From Brevibacillus_F sp035644815 (GTDB lineage Bacteria > Bacillota > Bacilli > Brevibacillales > Brevibacillaceae), in NCBI GenBank assembly GCA_035644815.1, contig DASQNU010000285.1, forward strand, positions 1 through 64,000: DNA of 64,000 nt. The letters run 5' to 3'. Of the stretch, positions 44,056 to 51,792 are shown one piece after another; positions within the stretch are counted from its first letter, which is position 1, and each line of letters begins with the position of its first letter. The position numbers and the translations under genes are program-made. Under the pieces are notes generated by a model. That model saw nothing but the letters and a program-made list of their open reading frames with translations, made no database searches and had not been told where the DNA came from.

Positions 44056-44583
44056 CTACTCGGTATCTACGTCAATTTCGAGGGAGCTGCAAGATGTCGC
44101 GATGATGAAGTTTTCGTTCACTTCTGGCGCTACTTGCACTTTTTCGTCCATGATATCCAGCTCGAGGGAGCTGCAAGAAGTTGCGATGATGAAGTTTTCG
44201 TTCACCTCTGGCGCTACTTGCACTTTCTCGTCCATGATATCCAGCTCGAGGGAGCTGCAAGAAGTTGCGATGATGAAGTTTTCGTTTACCTCTGGCGCTA
44301 CTTGCACTTTCTCGTCCATGATATCCAGCTCGAGGGAGCTGCAAGATGTCGCGATGATAAAGTTTTCGTTCACCTCTGGCGCTACTTGCACTTTCTCGTC
44401 CATGATATCCAGCTCGAGGGAGCTGCAAGATGTCGCGATGATGAAGTTTTCGTTCACCTCTGGCGCTACTTGCACTTTCTCGTCCATGATATCCAGCTCG
44501 AGGGAGCTGCAGGATGTTGCGATGATGAAGTTTTCATTTACTTCAGGTGCAACACTTGTTTTTTCATCCAGGATCAACAACAT
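44056..44583 (-). CDS. azole RiPP precursor with six tandem core units
   Basis: A 175-aa protein made almost wholly of six 28-residue units, MDEKVQVAPEVNENF followed by IIATSCSSLELDI. The first unit begins MLLILDEKTSVAPEV; the last ends LEIDVDTE. Each unit holds an acidic, leader-like part and an identical Ser/Thr/Cys cluster (TSCSS) preceded by FIIA, and the only Cys, Ser and Thr in the repeats are in that cluster (apart from TS in unit 1). This is what a TOMM substrate looks like, and the fused cyclodehydratase is next downstream. ATG 44583 has AAAGGAG 11 nt upstream. The cleavage sites and number of rings are not known. Confidence 0.88.
   Translation of the reverse strand: MLLILDEKTSVAPEVNENFIIATSCSSLELDIMDEKVQVAPEVNENFIIATSCSSLELDIMDEKVQVAPEVNENFIIATSCSSLELDIMDEKVQVAPEVNENFIIATSCSSLELDIMDEKVQVAPEVNENFIIATSCSSLELDIMDEKVQVAPEVNENFIIATSCSSLEIDVDTE
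44077..44580 (-). repeat. six 84-bp direct repeats encoding the core units
   Basis: Units start at 44077, 44161, 44245, 44329, 44413 and 44497 on the plus strand with exact 84-bp period. Differences among the inner units are silent (e.g. ACT/ACA for Thr, GCA/GCG for Ala), while the encoded peptide is invariant. Confidence 0.95.
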
Positions 44584-44700
44584 GAAAAACACTCTCCTTT
44601 AAATTTGTTTTTGAGGTGGTGCATTTCTGACATCTACCTATGAGGCACTGCATGATCATTCCGGGGCTATGCTCAACTCTACCTCCCTTCAAAAAATAAA

Positions 44701-44749
44701 AGAGGCTGCCCCAATCGATAACAGTCCTGTTACCGATTGGTACAACCTC
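44701..44749 (-). terminator. strong terminator ending the sigma-factor operon
   Basis: CCAATCGATAACAG / CTGTTACCGATTGG (44711-44740) with outer GAGG/CCTC pairs; on the minus strand it is followed by CTTTTATTTTTTG. It insulates the precursor gene from the operon at 44840-46500, so the precursor must have its own promoter between 44584 and 44700. I could not pick one with confidence. Confidence 0.8.
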
Positions 44750-44839
44750 CACATTCATCATATCACCCTGTCTGGGATGAAATCAACAGATTTTTCCAAA
44801 TTTTATAGAAAGTTGTAAATCGATAATTAAAAGAAGGGG

Positions 44840-45166
44840 TCAACGTTTCTTTTCGGTACGTTGACCCCATGTGTAATACTGTTTCCAGTCCATGAGAGCA
44901 GACAAGTCAAACACGTCGTGATACACCTTTGCGAGTTCCGCGATTGTCTCTGCAGGGAGACCGCTTTCGGCCAGCGACTGTTCAAAAGCGTGCACAGCCC
45001 TTTTCTTCTGTTTGGCGGTCTTCCCCCAAATGGTGCCAAGCCGGACCATCAGGTAGGTCCCTCTAACCGTCAGATTGGCGATCCCCCAAAAGCCAGCATC
45101 ACCAATGGAGTAGGTCTCCTTTTTCCCATTTTCCATTTCCTGCTGCTCAGCGCTCATGGCTCTCAT
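44840..45166 (-). CDS. small helical protein of the RiPP cluster (A)
   Basis: About 105-108 aa, family unknown. The segment FEQSLAESGLPAETIAELAK..DLSALM resembles the corresponding part of the next protein (LYKHLIEAGMPQDVAAKMAA..REVSKVM), so the two share a helical hairpin. An N-terminal GIANLTVRGTYLMVRLG stretch is moderately hydrophobic. It overlaps gene B by 20 nt. Starts at 45166 or, better spaced, 45157. Part of the sigma/anti-sigma transcript; the role in the cluster is unknown. Confidence 0.7.
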   Translation of the reverse strand: MRAMSAEQQEMENGKKETYSIGDAGFWGIANLTVRGTYLMVRLGTIWGKTAKQKKRAVHAFEQSLAESGLPAETIAELAKVYHDVFDLSALMDWKQYYTWGQRTEKKR

Positions 45167-45416
45167 CCAGACCCATTACTTTGCTTACTTCACGCAGTGA
45201 AACCATGTAATCGGCTGCCATTTTTGCCGCCACATCCTGAGGCATTCCGGCCTCGATTAGATGCTTGTACAGACTGCCTACCGCCTTCCCCATGTTACTG
45301 GCCACTTCCTCCGAGTAAAAGGAATGCAGCAGGCTGCGAATCAGACCCGGAACCTTTTCCGTTGCCAAATCGAGCAGACTGGAAATTTCCTCGACATTTA
45401 CTTGTTGTTTATCCAT
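45147..45416 (-). CDS. small helical protein of the RiPP cluster (B)
   Basis: An 89-aa helical protein, no recognised family. Its C-terminal half is related to protein A (see 44840): both carry L-x-E-(S/A)-G-(L/M)-P and a following A-x-x-Y helix. GGGGAGATC precedes ATG 45416. It is 30 nt after the anti-sigma gene and overlaps gene A. Possible roles are immunity or regulation; none is shown by motifs. Confidence 0.72.
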   Translation of the reverse strand: MDKQQVNVEEISSLLDLATEKVPGLIRSLLHSFYSEEVASNMGKAVGSLYKHLIEAGMPQDVAAKMAADYMVSLREVSKVMGLDESHER

Positions 45417-45446
45417 GGATGATCTCCCCTTCTTTTCTGCCTTTTC

Positions 45447-45875
45447 CTATCCGGCCAACCTGGTCAAACTTCTCACGATGCGGGCGAATACCCGTAGTTC
45501 TTCCATGGCTGGTTCGAAAGAATTGCGTATGTCGTCCCATTCGTCACGATACTTTTCCTGGATCAACGCGAGTACATCCGGAGATGGTTCGGTGCGTTGG
45601 AAATGAACATGCCCGATCATTTCCTGTTCCTCTTGCTGATCAATTTTTTCCAAGATCGATTGGAAGAGCTGATTCGTATCCATCGCCATAACAGCAGGCT
45701 GCTCCTCTACCTCCGACTCGATGGCTTCCTGCAGTGATAGAAGAAAACTCACTTCCTCCCTGCAAGCTGCACAGCCAGACAAATGCGCGTAAACGTTCAC
45801 TCTCTCCGCAGCTTCCATGGTACCGTTGATCAGCCACGGCAAGGACATTTGGATCTCTTCACATCTTGTTTCCAT
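45447..45875 (-). CDS. ZAS-type anti-sigma factor
   Basis: A 142-aa soluble protein whose N-terminus has the zinc-binding anti-sigma pattern Cys5...His31-x3-Cys35-x2-Cys38 (YAHLSGCAACREEV). No membrane helix follows, unlike many ZAS proteins. ATG 45875 is one base after the sigma stop, so the genes are coupled. It should hold the ECF sigma inactive; being cytoplasmic, redox or metal release of the zinc or ligand binding by the helical C-terminus are plausible triggers. Confidence 0.82.
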   Translation of the reverse strand: METRCEEIQMSLPWLINGTMEAAERVNVYAHLSGCAACREEVSFLLSLQEAIESEVEEQPAVMAMDTNQLFQSILEKIDQQEEQEMIGHVHFQRTEPSPDVLALIQEKYRDEWDDIRNSFEPAMEELRVFARIVRSLTRLAG

Positions 45876-45876
45876 G

Positions 45877-46500
45877 CTACTCAGCCCCCCAATCTGCCAA
45901 TTCCTTTTTCAACAATTTTTTGATGTGAAACCATCTGCTTTTCACCGTACCTTCGGGAATGTCCATGATTTGTCCGATTTCCTTGTACGAGAAACCATAT
46001 TCAAACACTAGTGACACCAGCTCTTGGGTATCCGTCGGCAGCTTTTCCAGGACACTGCGAATCGCCACGCTTGTTGACAGCTGTTCGGAAAAGTCCAGTT
46101 CTGCCGGCAGCTGAACTTGTTCGTCCGTGTCTTCTGAAGACGCCGCCAGCTGCTCGCTGCGTTTGTATTTTTCCCTTAGCATATCCATCATCTTGAACCG
46201 GGCGATCCCGAATACCCAGGCGCTCGGGGCTGCTTTTCCCGTATAGGAGGAGGCTCCTTTCCAGATGGCGACAAAGATTTCTTGCATCATGTCATACACC
46301 AGGTGCTCGTCATGAAAGCGTCTCTTCAAGTAGGCGGCAAGCGGACCCACAAAGTGGTGGTACAGCTTTTCAAATGCGTTCCGATCGCCATTTGCTATTT
46401 GCTGAATCAGGTATCGATACTCCGTTTCCTTTTCCGCTCTGTTCGCTGTAATGCCGCACACCTCCTGTTCAACCAACGATAGGATGACTTTGCTCCTCAT
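45877..46500 (-). CDS. ECF-type sigma factor of the RiPP cluster
   Basis: Region 2 (AFEKLYHHFVGPLAAYLKRR, YDMMQEIFVAIWKG, AWVFGIARFKMMDMLR) and region 4 (LPTDTQELVSLVFEYGFSYK, then IGQIMDIPEGTVKSRWFHIK) are clear. ATG 46500 is only about a base from the predicted transcription start of an ECF-like promoter and lacks an RBS. A near-perfect AGGAGGTG lies upstream of ATT 46452 (ITANRAEKE), which may be the real, rare start codon. Given bounds use the longer frame. Divergent from the biosynthetic plus-strand operon. Confidence 0.85.
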   Translation of the reverse strand: MRSKVILSLVEQEVCGITANRAEKETEYRYLIQQIANGDRNAFEKLYHHFVGPLAAYLKRRFHDEHLVYDMMQEIFVAIWKGASSYTGKAAPSAWVFGIARFKMMDMLREKYKRSEQLAASSEDTDEQVQLPAELDFSEQLSTSVAIRSVLEKLPTDTQELVSLVFEYGFSYKEIGQIMDIPEGTVKSRWFHIKKLLKKELADWGAE

Positions 46501-46507
46501 CAGTGGA

Positions 46508-46533
46508 GTCGTGAAAACACGGAAAAAGGTTCA
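46508..46533 (-). promoter_or_regulatory. ECF-type promoter of the sigma operon
   Basis: On the minus strand TGAACC (46528-46533), 16 bp and CGAC (46508-46511) resemble the TGAAAC-N16-CGTC pattern of Bacillus ECF promoters, suggesting autoregulation. Confidence 0.5.
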
Positions 46534-46627
46534 ACCATGCCCGCTAATTTTCCGCGTTCACAATTTTGACAAATTTGTTTAACATTACTTTTCTTTACCA
46601 ATTTTCAAAATTTTTACAAGGAAATCA

Positions 46628-46655
46628 TTTACATTTTACCTCAATGCTATATAAT
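46628..46655 (+). promoter_or_regulatory. sigma-A-type promoter of the biosynthetic operon
   Basis: TTTACA (46628-46633), 16-bp spacer, TATAAT (46650-46655); about 95 nt to the first gene at 46752. The rest of the 46501-46751 gap is AT-rich with no ORF. Confidence 0.55.
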
Positions 46656-46751
46656 TTTCACTAATTCCATAGCTACAACCTCCCCCCTCATCGACCTCTG
46701 AGCGCATCTTTCGCCCAATGCTCTTTTTCACTACGTTGACGAAAGGAAGGT

Positions 46752-47720
46752 ATGTATTTGAGCACGCTGATCTTTTCTTGTGCCGATTTTGATTTCCGCC
46801 AGCTCGAAGACGAGTCCTACGAAATTCAGACAGCGGGCCATCTCTATCGAGTTGCGAAAAACGAGCAAATCGACGCTCTCTTTCGCAACATTCTGCCGCA
46901 ATTGACCGGAACGGTCCCGGCAGATCAAGTCCTCTCCCCAACCGACTTGCAAATCCTGCAAAGTGTTGCTCCGCAATTGATGAAAATGGGCATCCTCTTT
47001 TCCCTCGATCAGGCCCATCAAGGCTATGTGGAAAGGGAAGCCGACCGCCAGCTCTACACCCTTTTGGCAAGAACCAAGGAAAACCCGCTCGACTCATTTA
47101 TCCGACTCAAGCAGCTCAACGTTCACCTCGCAGGCAATCTGGCCATGAGCCGCATGCTGCAGCCCTTGCTTACCGCCAACAGCTGCAAGGTTGCCATCGA
47201 GCCGGAGTTCCCGCTGCCTTCCATCGCGTCGATGGATTCCGCATCCTCATTGGTCATCGTTTCCTTGGCGCACACGCAAAAAGAGCTGCTCTCCTCCCTC
47301 AACAAGTACTTTCTGAACCACCAAATTCGCTGGGTACCCGTCCTGTTTGATCCGGAAAAAATTACGATTGGCCCTTGGGTCTGGCCAGAGCGCTCCTCCT
47401 GTCTCTCCTGCATGGATACGCATCCGCATCACCCTCACATAGACGAACCAATCTCCTGGGATGTGGATTTGACCCGCACGTTTTTCAAAGGATGGACGTC
47501 TTGCCAATCCAATACGATGCACTGGGTCGCCGCCATGCTCAGTATACAGATCAATCAGGCCTTCGGTTCCCTGACCAAGCAAACGCCTTGGGGTCGGATC
47601 ATCGAATTCGACTGTCAACAGCTGACGCAGACCAATAAACGCGTCTGGAAGCACCCCTCTTGTCCGGTGTGTACGGACAACGCCAGACAACCGCAGCTAT
47701 GGGTGGAGGCGACGCGATAA
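46752..47720 (+). CDS. stand-alone E1/ThiF-like TOMM partner protein
   Basis: A 322-aa protein resembling the E1-like half of the fused cyclodehydratases: an N-terminal segment (YEIQTAGHLYRVAKNEQIDA) of RRE-like winged-helix type, a Rossmann-like middle (LNVHLAGNLAMSRMLQPLL) and a zinc tetrad, CLSC (about 221) and CPVC (near the C-terminus). No YcaO. It may deliver precursor to one of the two YcaO enzymes or to the dehydrogenase. ATG 46752 is very close to AAGGAAGG, so TTG 46758 may be the true start. The next gene overlaps its stop (TAATG). Confidence 0.75.
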   Translation: MYLSTLIFSCADFDFRQLEDESYEIQTAGHLYRVAKNEQIDALFRNILPQLTGTVPADQVLSPTDLQILQSVAPQLMKMGILFSLDQAHQGYVEREADRQLYTLLARTKENPLDSFIRLKQLNVHLAGNLAMSRMLQPLLTANSCKVAIEPEFPLPSIASMDSASSLVIVSLAHTQKELLSSLNKYFLNHQIRWVPVLFDPEKITIGPWVWPERSSCLSCMDTHPHHPHIDEPISWDVDLTRTFFKGWTSCQSNTMHWVAAMLSIQINQAFGSLTKQTPWGRIIEFDCQQLTQTNKRVWKHPSCPVCTDNARQPQLWVEATR

Positions 47721-49480
47721 TGCAGACAGCCGCCCATTCTTTAGACAAGCAGCTCTTTTTGGCTGTAGCTACAGGGAATGAGTACTTGCAGCTTAAGCAG
47801 ATGCCTGCCATGCCCTATATGCCGCTTTACGCCTATGCATCCAAGCTGTCCTTTCAAGCTACGGACATGTACCAGATCGGGGTCAGCACGATCAAGGAGC
47901 ATGGTGCGTCCGCCAGTATCAAACGTACCTTGGCAGCCTTCCTGCAGACCCAGTCCTCGTCTGATCCGTCATCCTCTTCGGTTTGGTATGAAGGGATTGG
48001 CTTGGAGCGAAGCGGTGTGCAGGCGGAGTTGTCCGGGTGTTACCAAGCGCTGGAGCGGTCCTGTGCCGCTGCTCTGGAACTGACGTCGCATCAGAGCATT
48101 CGCCTCGATAACTGGGAAGCTGATTTCCCCCGTTTTCACACGGTTCTGCGGAATATAGAAGATCTGGCTGGCACGGTGGAAATATACAAAGTCGAGGTGT
48201 ATGGACTGCCTGGGATTGCGGCTGTTTTGCAGCTGGCTGAATTGCCGCACGTGCTGGGGGCCCTGTCACTTGGGTTGCATCTGTCTGCTGCATTGGAAAG
48301 AGCTGTCGAGCGTCTTTTGCACACCTTTTCTCTGTATACCTACCAGCAGGATGCGGGAGTACGTCCTCTTGCAGCATGGTGCAGCACGCCCAAGGAGTCA
48401 TGGCCGCCAAAAGCAGCTATAGAATCGCTGACCATGTCGTGGACTGAGTTGAACCAGCAATATCCGGCGCGGGAAGCCGCAGTAGAGCTGGATACTTTGA
48501 GAGATTTGGTTCAGCGCAATGGTTGGTCCTTGCACGCAGCCCCGCTTACTCATGAATTGCTGGACGAGCTTCAACTGCATGGGGTGTCCGTCCGGCTGGA
48601 CCAGCTTCCGATGAGCTGCAGCGGATACGAGGACAGCCTTTGGTTCCTGCCGTTGGAGTGCCCGCTGCTGCCCTCCATGAAATACATGCCGGATGGCCGA
48701 CAGGATACGGAGCTCTCCCGGCTGTACCACGAAAACTCAAAAATTCATGAGCATCAGCGGCCAGACGATTTCATTTTTCCTCCCTCGCTGATCGATCCTC
48801 ACATGCAGCGCGTGATCAGCAACGGGGTCAAGGATTTTCGCTATGCCCCCATTCGTGTCAAACTCCCGGATGTCCGCGAACGCCGGACGATACCGATCGA
48901 GGAAGCGATCCTTCGGCGTCGCAGCACGCTGCCTTTGACAGAGAAGCCGATGTCGCTGGAAGAGCTTTCTCATTTGCTCTACTTTTCCTATGGTGTTACA
49001 GCGATCGCTCGCAACCGGCAGGAGGGGATCGTCAATCCGCTCCGGGCAGCTCCCTCTGGCGGCGCCCTTTATCCAGTCGATATGTACCTGCTGATCGAGC
49101 ACGTGGAGGAGATGACCCCCGGGATTTATTACTACCATCCGCATGAACACGAATTGCTGCTCGTCACTGGCCGGTACCGGGCGCAGGATGTAAAGAACCA
49201 CGTCAACGCCTCACACCGGTTGGAGATGGCTGCCATTACGCTGTTTTTTGTCGGAAACTTCCGGCGCAACCAGTGGAAATACAGGGAGAGAGGCTACCGG
49301 ATCGTCAATCTGGATTGCGGCCATCTCGGCGAAAACTTCATCCTGGTATCTTCCAGCCTCGGCTTGGTCGCCCATGGACTGATGGGTTTTACCGATGATT
49401 TTTTCAACCGCTTGCTCCAGCTGGACGGTTCAGACGAAGCGCTGCTCTATATGATGTGCGTGGGCAAAGGCACACACTAA
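47720..49480 (+). CDS. SagB-type FMN dehydrogenase with long N-terminal domain
   Basis: A 586-aa protein. From about residue 390 it is a nitroreductase-fold SagB domain (ILRRRSTLPLTEKPMSLEEL, NPLRAAPSGGALYPVDMYLL, GIYYYHPHEHELLLV), the FMN enzyme that oxidises azolines to aromatic azoles. The N-terminal 380 residues, with E1/peptide-binding-like spacing but no clear motif, are an extension not needed by minimal SagB. ATG 47720 (GGAGG 9 nt upstream) overlaps the previous stop. Second gene of the plus-strand operon. Confidence 0.88.
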   Translation: MQTAAHSLDKQLFLAVATGNEYLQLKQMPAMPYMPLYAYASKLSFQATDMYQIGVSTIKEHGASASIKRTLAAFLQTQSSSDPSSSSVWYEGIGLERSGVQAELSGCYQALERSCAAALELTSHQSIRLDNWEADFPRFHTVLRNIEDLAGTVEIYKVEVYGLPGIAAVLQLAELPHVLGALSLGLHLSAALERAVERLLHTFSLYTYQQDAGVRPLAAWCSTPKESWPPKAAIESLTMSWTELNQQYPAREAAVELDTLRDLVQRNGWSLHAAPLTHELLDELQLHGVSVRLDQLPMSCSGYEDSLWFLPLECPLLPSMKYMPDGRQDTELSRLYHENSKIHEHQRPDDFIFPPSLIDPHMQRVISNGVKDFRYAPIRVKLPDVRERRTIPIEEAILRRRSTLPLTEKPMSLEELSHLLYFSYGVTAIARNRQEGIVNPLRAAPSGGALYPVDMYLLIEHVEEMTPGIYYYHPHEHELLLVTGRYRAQDVKNHVNASHRLEMAAITLFFVGNFRRNQWKYRERGYRIVNLDCGHLGENFILVSSSLGLVAHGLMGFTDDFFNRLLQLDGSDEALLYMMCVGKGTH

Positions 49481-49498
49481 CGAATAGGCGGTGAATCC

Positions 49499-51754
49499 AT
49501 GAAAACAGAACAAGAACGCAATGCGCTGCAGACACGCCCGCGGCTGCGCGAAGGCGTGAAGATGTACAGCGCGACGAAGGAATATGGCTACATCGAGACG
49601 CAAAAGGGATTGTACCGGATTAAAAGCTCGCTGTTTTCTGCCTTTGTCGAGCACACCGTCCCGCTTCTCGATGGCAAAAACACGCTGCTGGAGCTGACAA
49701 AGAGCCCCCCTGCAGGGATGAACAGCAGCGAAGTGGAGAATTTTGTGGAGACCTTGACGACAAACGGCTTTTTGCAAAACGAGGAGGATTCCGCTGCGGC
49801 CTCTCACCAGTTGCCCGTTACGGTCGTCGGGTTCGGCAAATTAGCGGAGCAATTTCATTCTTACATGCTGCGCCTGGGGATTTCGAATGTCGATTTCGTC
49901 TCCCTACAAGGCCAATCAGCAGAGTGGGAGCGTGACTTCCTACAACGAACTGGACTCACTGTCGTCGTTGCCGATACCTCACAGGATCCGCGCTGTATTC
50001 AATTCAATCGCTGGGCGATCCAAAACAATCTCGCCACACTCTTTGTCGGACTGGAGAAAAATGGGCTTGCTTATATCGGTCCGCTCTGGGAAGCTCACGC
50101 CTGCCTCCCCTGCTATGAGTGCTTGCAGCTGCGCTTGAATATGAACGACCCTCAAGGAAAGCTGCGTTACGAGTTTTCCCGCCATCTGCTGGACACGGGT
50201 CAAACACCTGTCGAGATCGTGATGGCACCTGCCTTTCGGGAGCAGCTCTTTGCAGCGGCTGGCTGGCACCTATGGCAATATGCGCACCAAACCGAACATG
50301 CGCATGATCTGAAGGGACAAGTTCTATGGCTGGAGGAAAACAGCACGCTTCCCGCACCCAAAGATGCTCTCTATCCCGTCCCGCGCTGTCCCTCCTGCCA
50401 GGAACGGCAAGCAAAGGAAGCTGCCCAGCTGCCGGACTATCCCAACGATCTGCGAAAAGCAGTCAATTCTCGCATCGGGCTGGTCAACAAAACCTTCGAT
50501 CTGGAATTCTCGCCGACGGATCCCAAGATATTCAGCTCAGCCAGTGTGACGCCTGAGCTTTCGGTCATCAACAGCTTGCTTCCGATGCTCGTGCATTCCG
50601 GAGCTGGCTACACCCCTGAAGCGGCTTTACACTCGGCGATTGGTGAGACGTTGGAGCGTTATGCAGGCTCTTTGTACGATGAAAAAGCGCTGCCGCTGGC
50701 AACCTGGAAGGAGCTGCCCAATGCCATTCACCCGGAGGAATTCGCCCTGTTTTCCGCCGAGCAATACGCGCAGCCGGGCTTTTTGTATCGTCCTTTCAAG
50801 GAGGACACACCGATTCGCTGGACAAAAGGGACGGACCTGATCAGCGGCGAGGAGGTCTGGGTACCCGCAGCGATGGTCTATATCCCGTACCGACGGATCA
50901 GAGAGGAAACCAATATTACGGTCTCGCTGACGACGGGGCTCGCTGCCGGACCGACTTGGGAGCATGCGATCTTGACGGGATTGTACGAGGTCATTGAGCG
51001 CGATGCCTTGGCTGTCTCCTGGCTATGCAAACTGCCGCCGTGCGAGGTAAGCTCCGAGCTGATCGCCGCCAATCCGACCTTTGCCAGTGTTTTTCCCAAA
51101 GATACCGGGCTTACATACCGTTTCTTTGATTTAAGTCTCGACATCCCTGTCCCAGTTACACTGGCCATGATCGAAAACGTGGAGCAAGGGCGGACGATGC
51201 TGCGCATGGGCAGTGCCTGCCGCCGCAACCCGCTGGCGGCGATGGACAAAGCCATGTTGGAGGCGACCCAATGCTTCCCCTACATCCGCGCTCTCGTCAA
51301 AGACCATCCGCTCGGCGCGCCGGTGGCAGATTACTCCACCATCGATACGTTCCAAAAGCACGCCGTGTTCTATACCAAATATCCACAGATGCGCAAACAG
51401 GTCGGATACATCATGGATCCTGAGGTACAACGCAGCTTATCCATGCGCTCTACCCCGCTCCACTCTACTTTAGAAATGGCAGCGTCATTGGGAGAAGCCG
51501 ATGCCAAACGAGATTTGCCCGCAGTAATCGATCGCTTGCAGAAAAACGGCTATCGGGCGATCGGGGTCGACCTGACGACACCTGATTTGCGGATGCTCGG
51601 TGTCCGGGTTGCCCGTGCTGTTGTCCCCGGACTTGTTCAACTGACCGGCAACCATCCGTACCGCTTGCTGGGAGGTCGCCGCTTGCAAGAGCTACCCCAA
51701 AAGCTTGGCTTTGCGTTGAAGCCGGACAATCCATACCCACACCCGTTTGCCTAA
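49499..51754 (+). CDS. fused E1-like/YcaO azoline cyclodehydratase (copy 2)
   Basis: A 751-aa paralogue of the minus-strand enzyme with the same order: RRE (KEYGYIETQKGLYRIKSSLF), zinc-binding E1-like domain (CYEC, CPSC) and YcaO (TLERYAGS, EVIERDALAVSW, CRRNPLAAMDKAMLE), ending NPYPHPFA, which keeps PxPxP one residue from the end. All visible catalytic residues are kept in both copies, so both are probably active, perhaps on different residues. RBS AGGCGGTG. Third gene of the operon. Confidence 0.92.
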   Translation: MKTEQERNALQTRPRLREGVKMYSATKEYGYIETQKGLYRIKSSLFSAFVEHTVPLLDGKNTLLELTKSPPAGMNSSEVENFVETLTTNGFLQNEEDSAAASHQLPVTVVGFGKLAEQFHSYMLRLGISNVDFVSLQGQSAEWERDFLQRTGLTVVVADTSQDPRCIQFNRWAIQNNLATLFVGLEKNGLAYIGPLWEAHACLPCYECLQLRLNMNDPQGKLRYEFSRHLLDTGQTPVEIVMAPAFREQLFAAAGWHLWQYAHQTEHAHDLKGQVLWLEENSTLPAPKDALYPVPRCPSCQERQAKEAAQLPDYPNDLRKAVNSRIGLVNKTFDLEFSPTDPKIFSSASVTPELSVINSLLPMLVHSGAGYTPEAALHSAIGETLERYAGSLYDEKALPLATWKELPNAIHPEEFALFSAEQYAQPGFLYRPFKEDTPIRWTKGTDLISGEEVWVPAAMVYIPYRRIREETNITVSLTTGLAAGPTWEHAILTGLYEVIERDALAVSWLCKLPPCEVSSELIAANPTFASVFPKDTGLTYRFFDLSLDIPVPVTLAMIENVEQGRTMLRMGSACRRNPLAAMDKAMLEATQCFPYIRALVKDHPLGAPVADYSTIDTFQKHAVFYTKYPQMRKQVGYIMDPEVQRSLSMRSTPLHSTLEMAASLGEADAKRDLPAVIDRLQKNGYRAIGVDLTTPDLRMLGVRVARAVVPGLVQLTGNHPYRLLGGRRLQELPQKLGFALKPDNPYPHPFA

Positions 51755-51792
51755 ACGAGGAAAAATACGATATTCGAGAGGATGAAGAGAAG

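Noticed and set aside
44077..44580. CRISPR-like or satellite array
   Set aside because: The 84-bp units are contiguous without spacers, are a multiple of three and encode an invariant peptide, so this is a coding repeat.
43855..44643. Long plus-strand ORFs with repeated motifs over 43855-44643 and 43976-44602
   Set aside because: They are the antisense of the six precursor repeats; repeats keep several frames open. They have no RBS and oppose a gene that has one.
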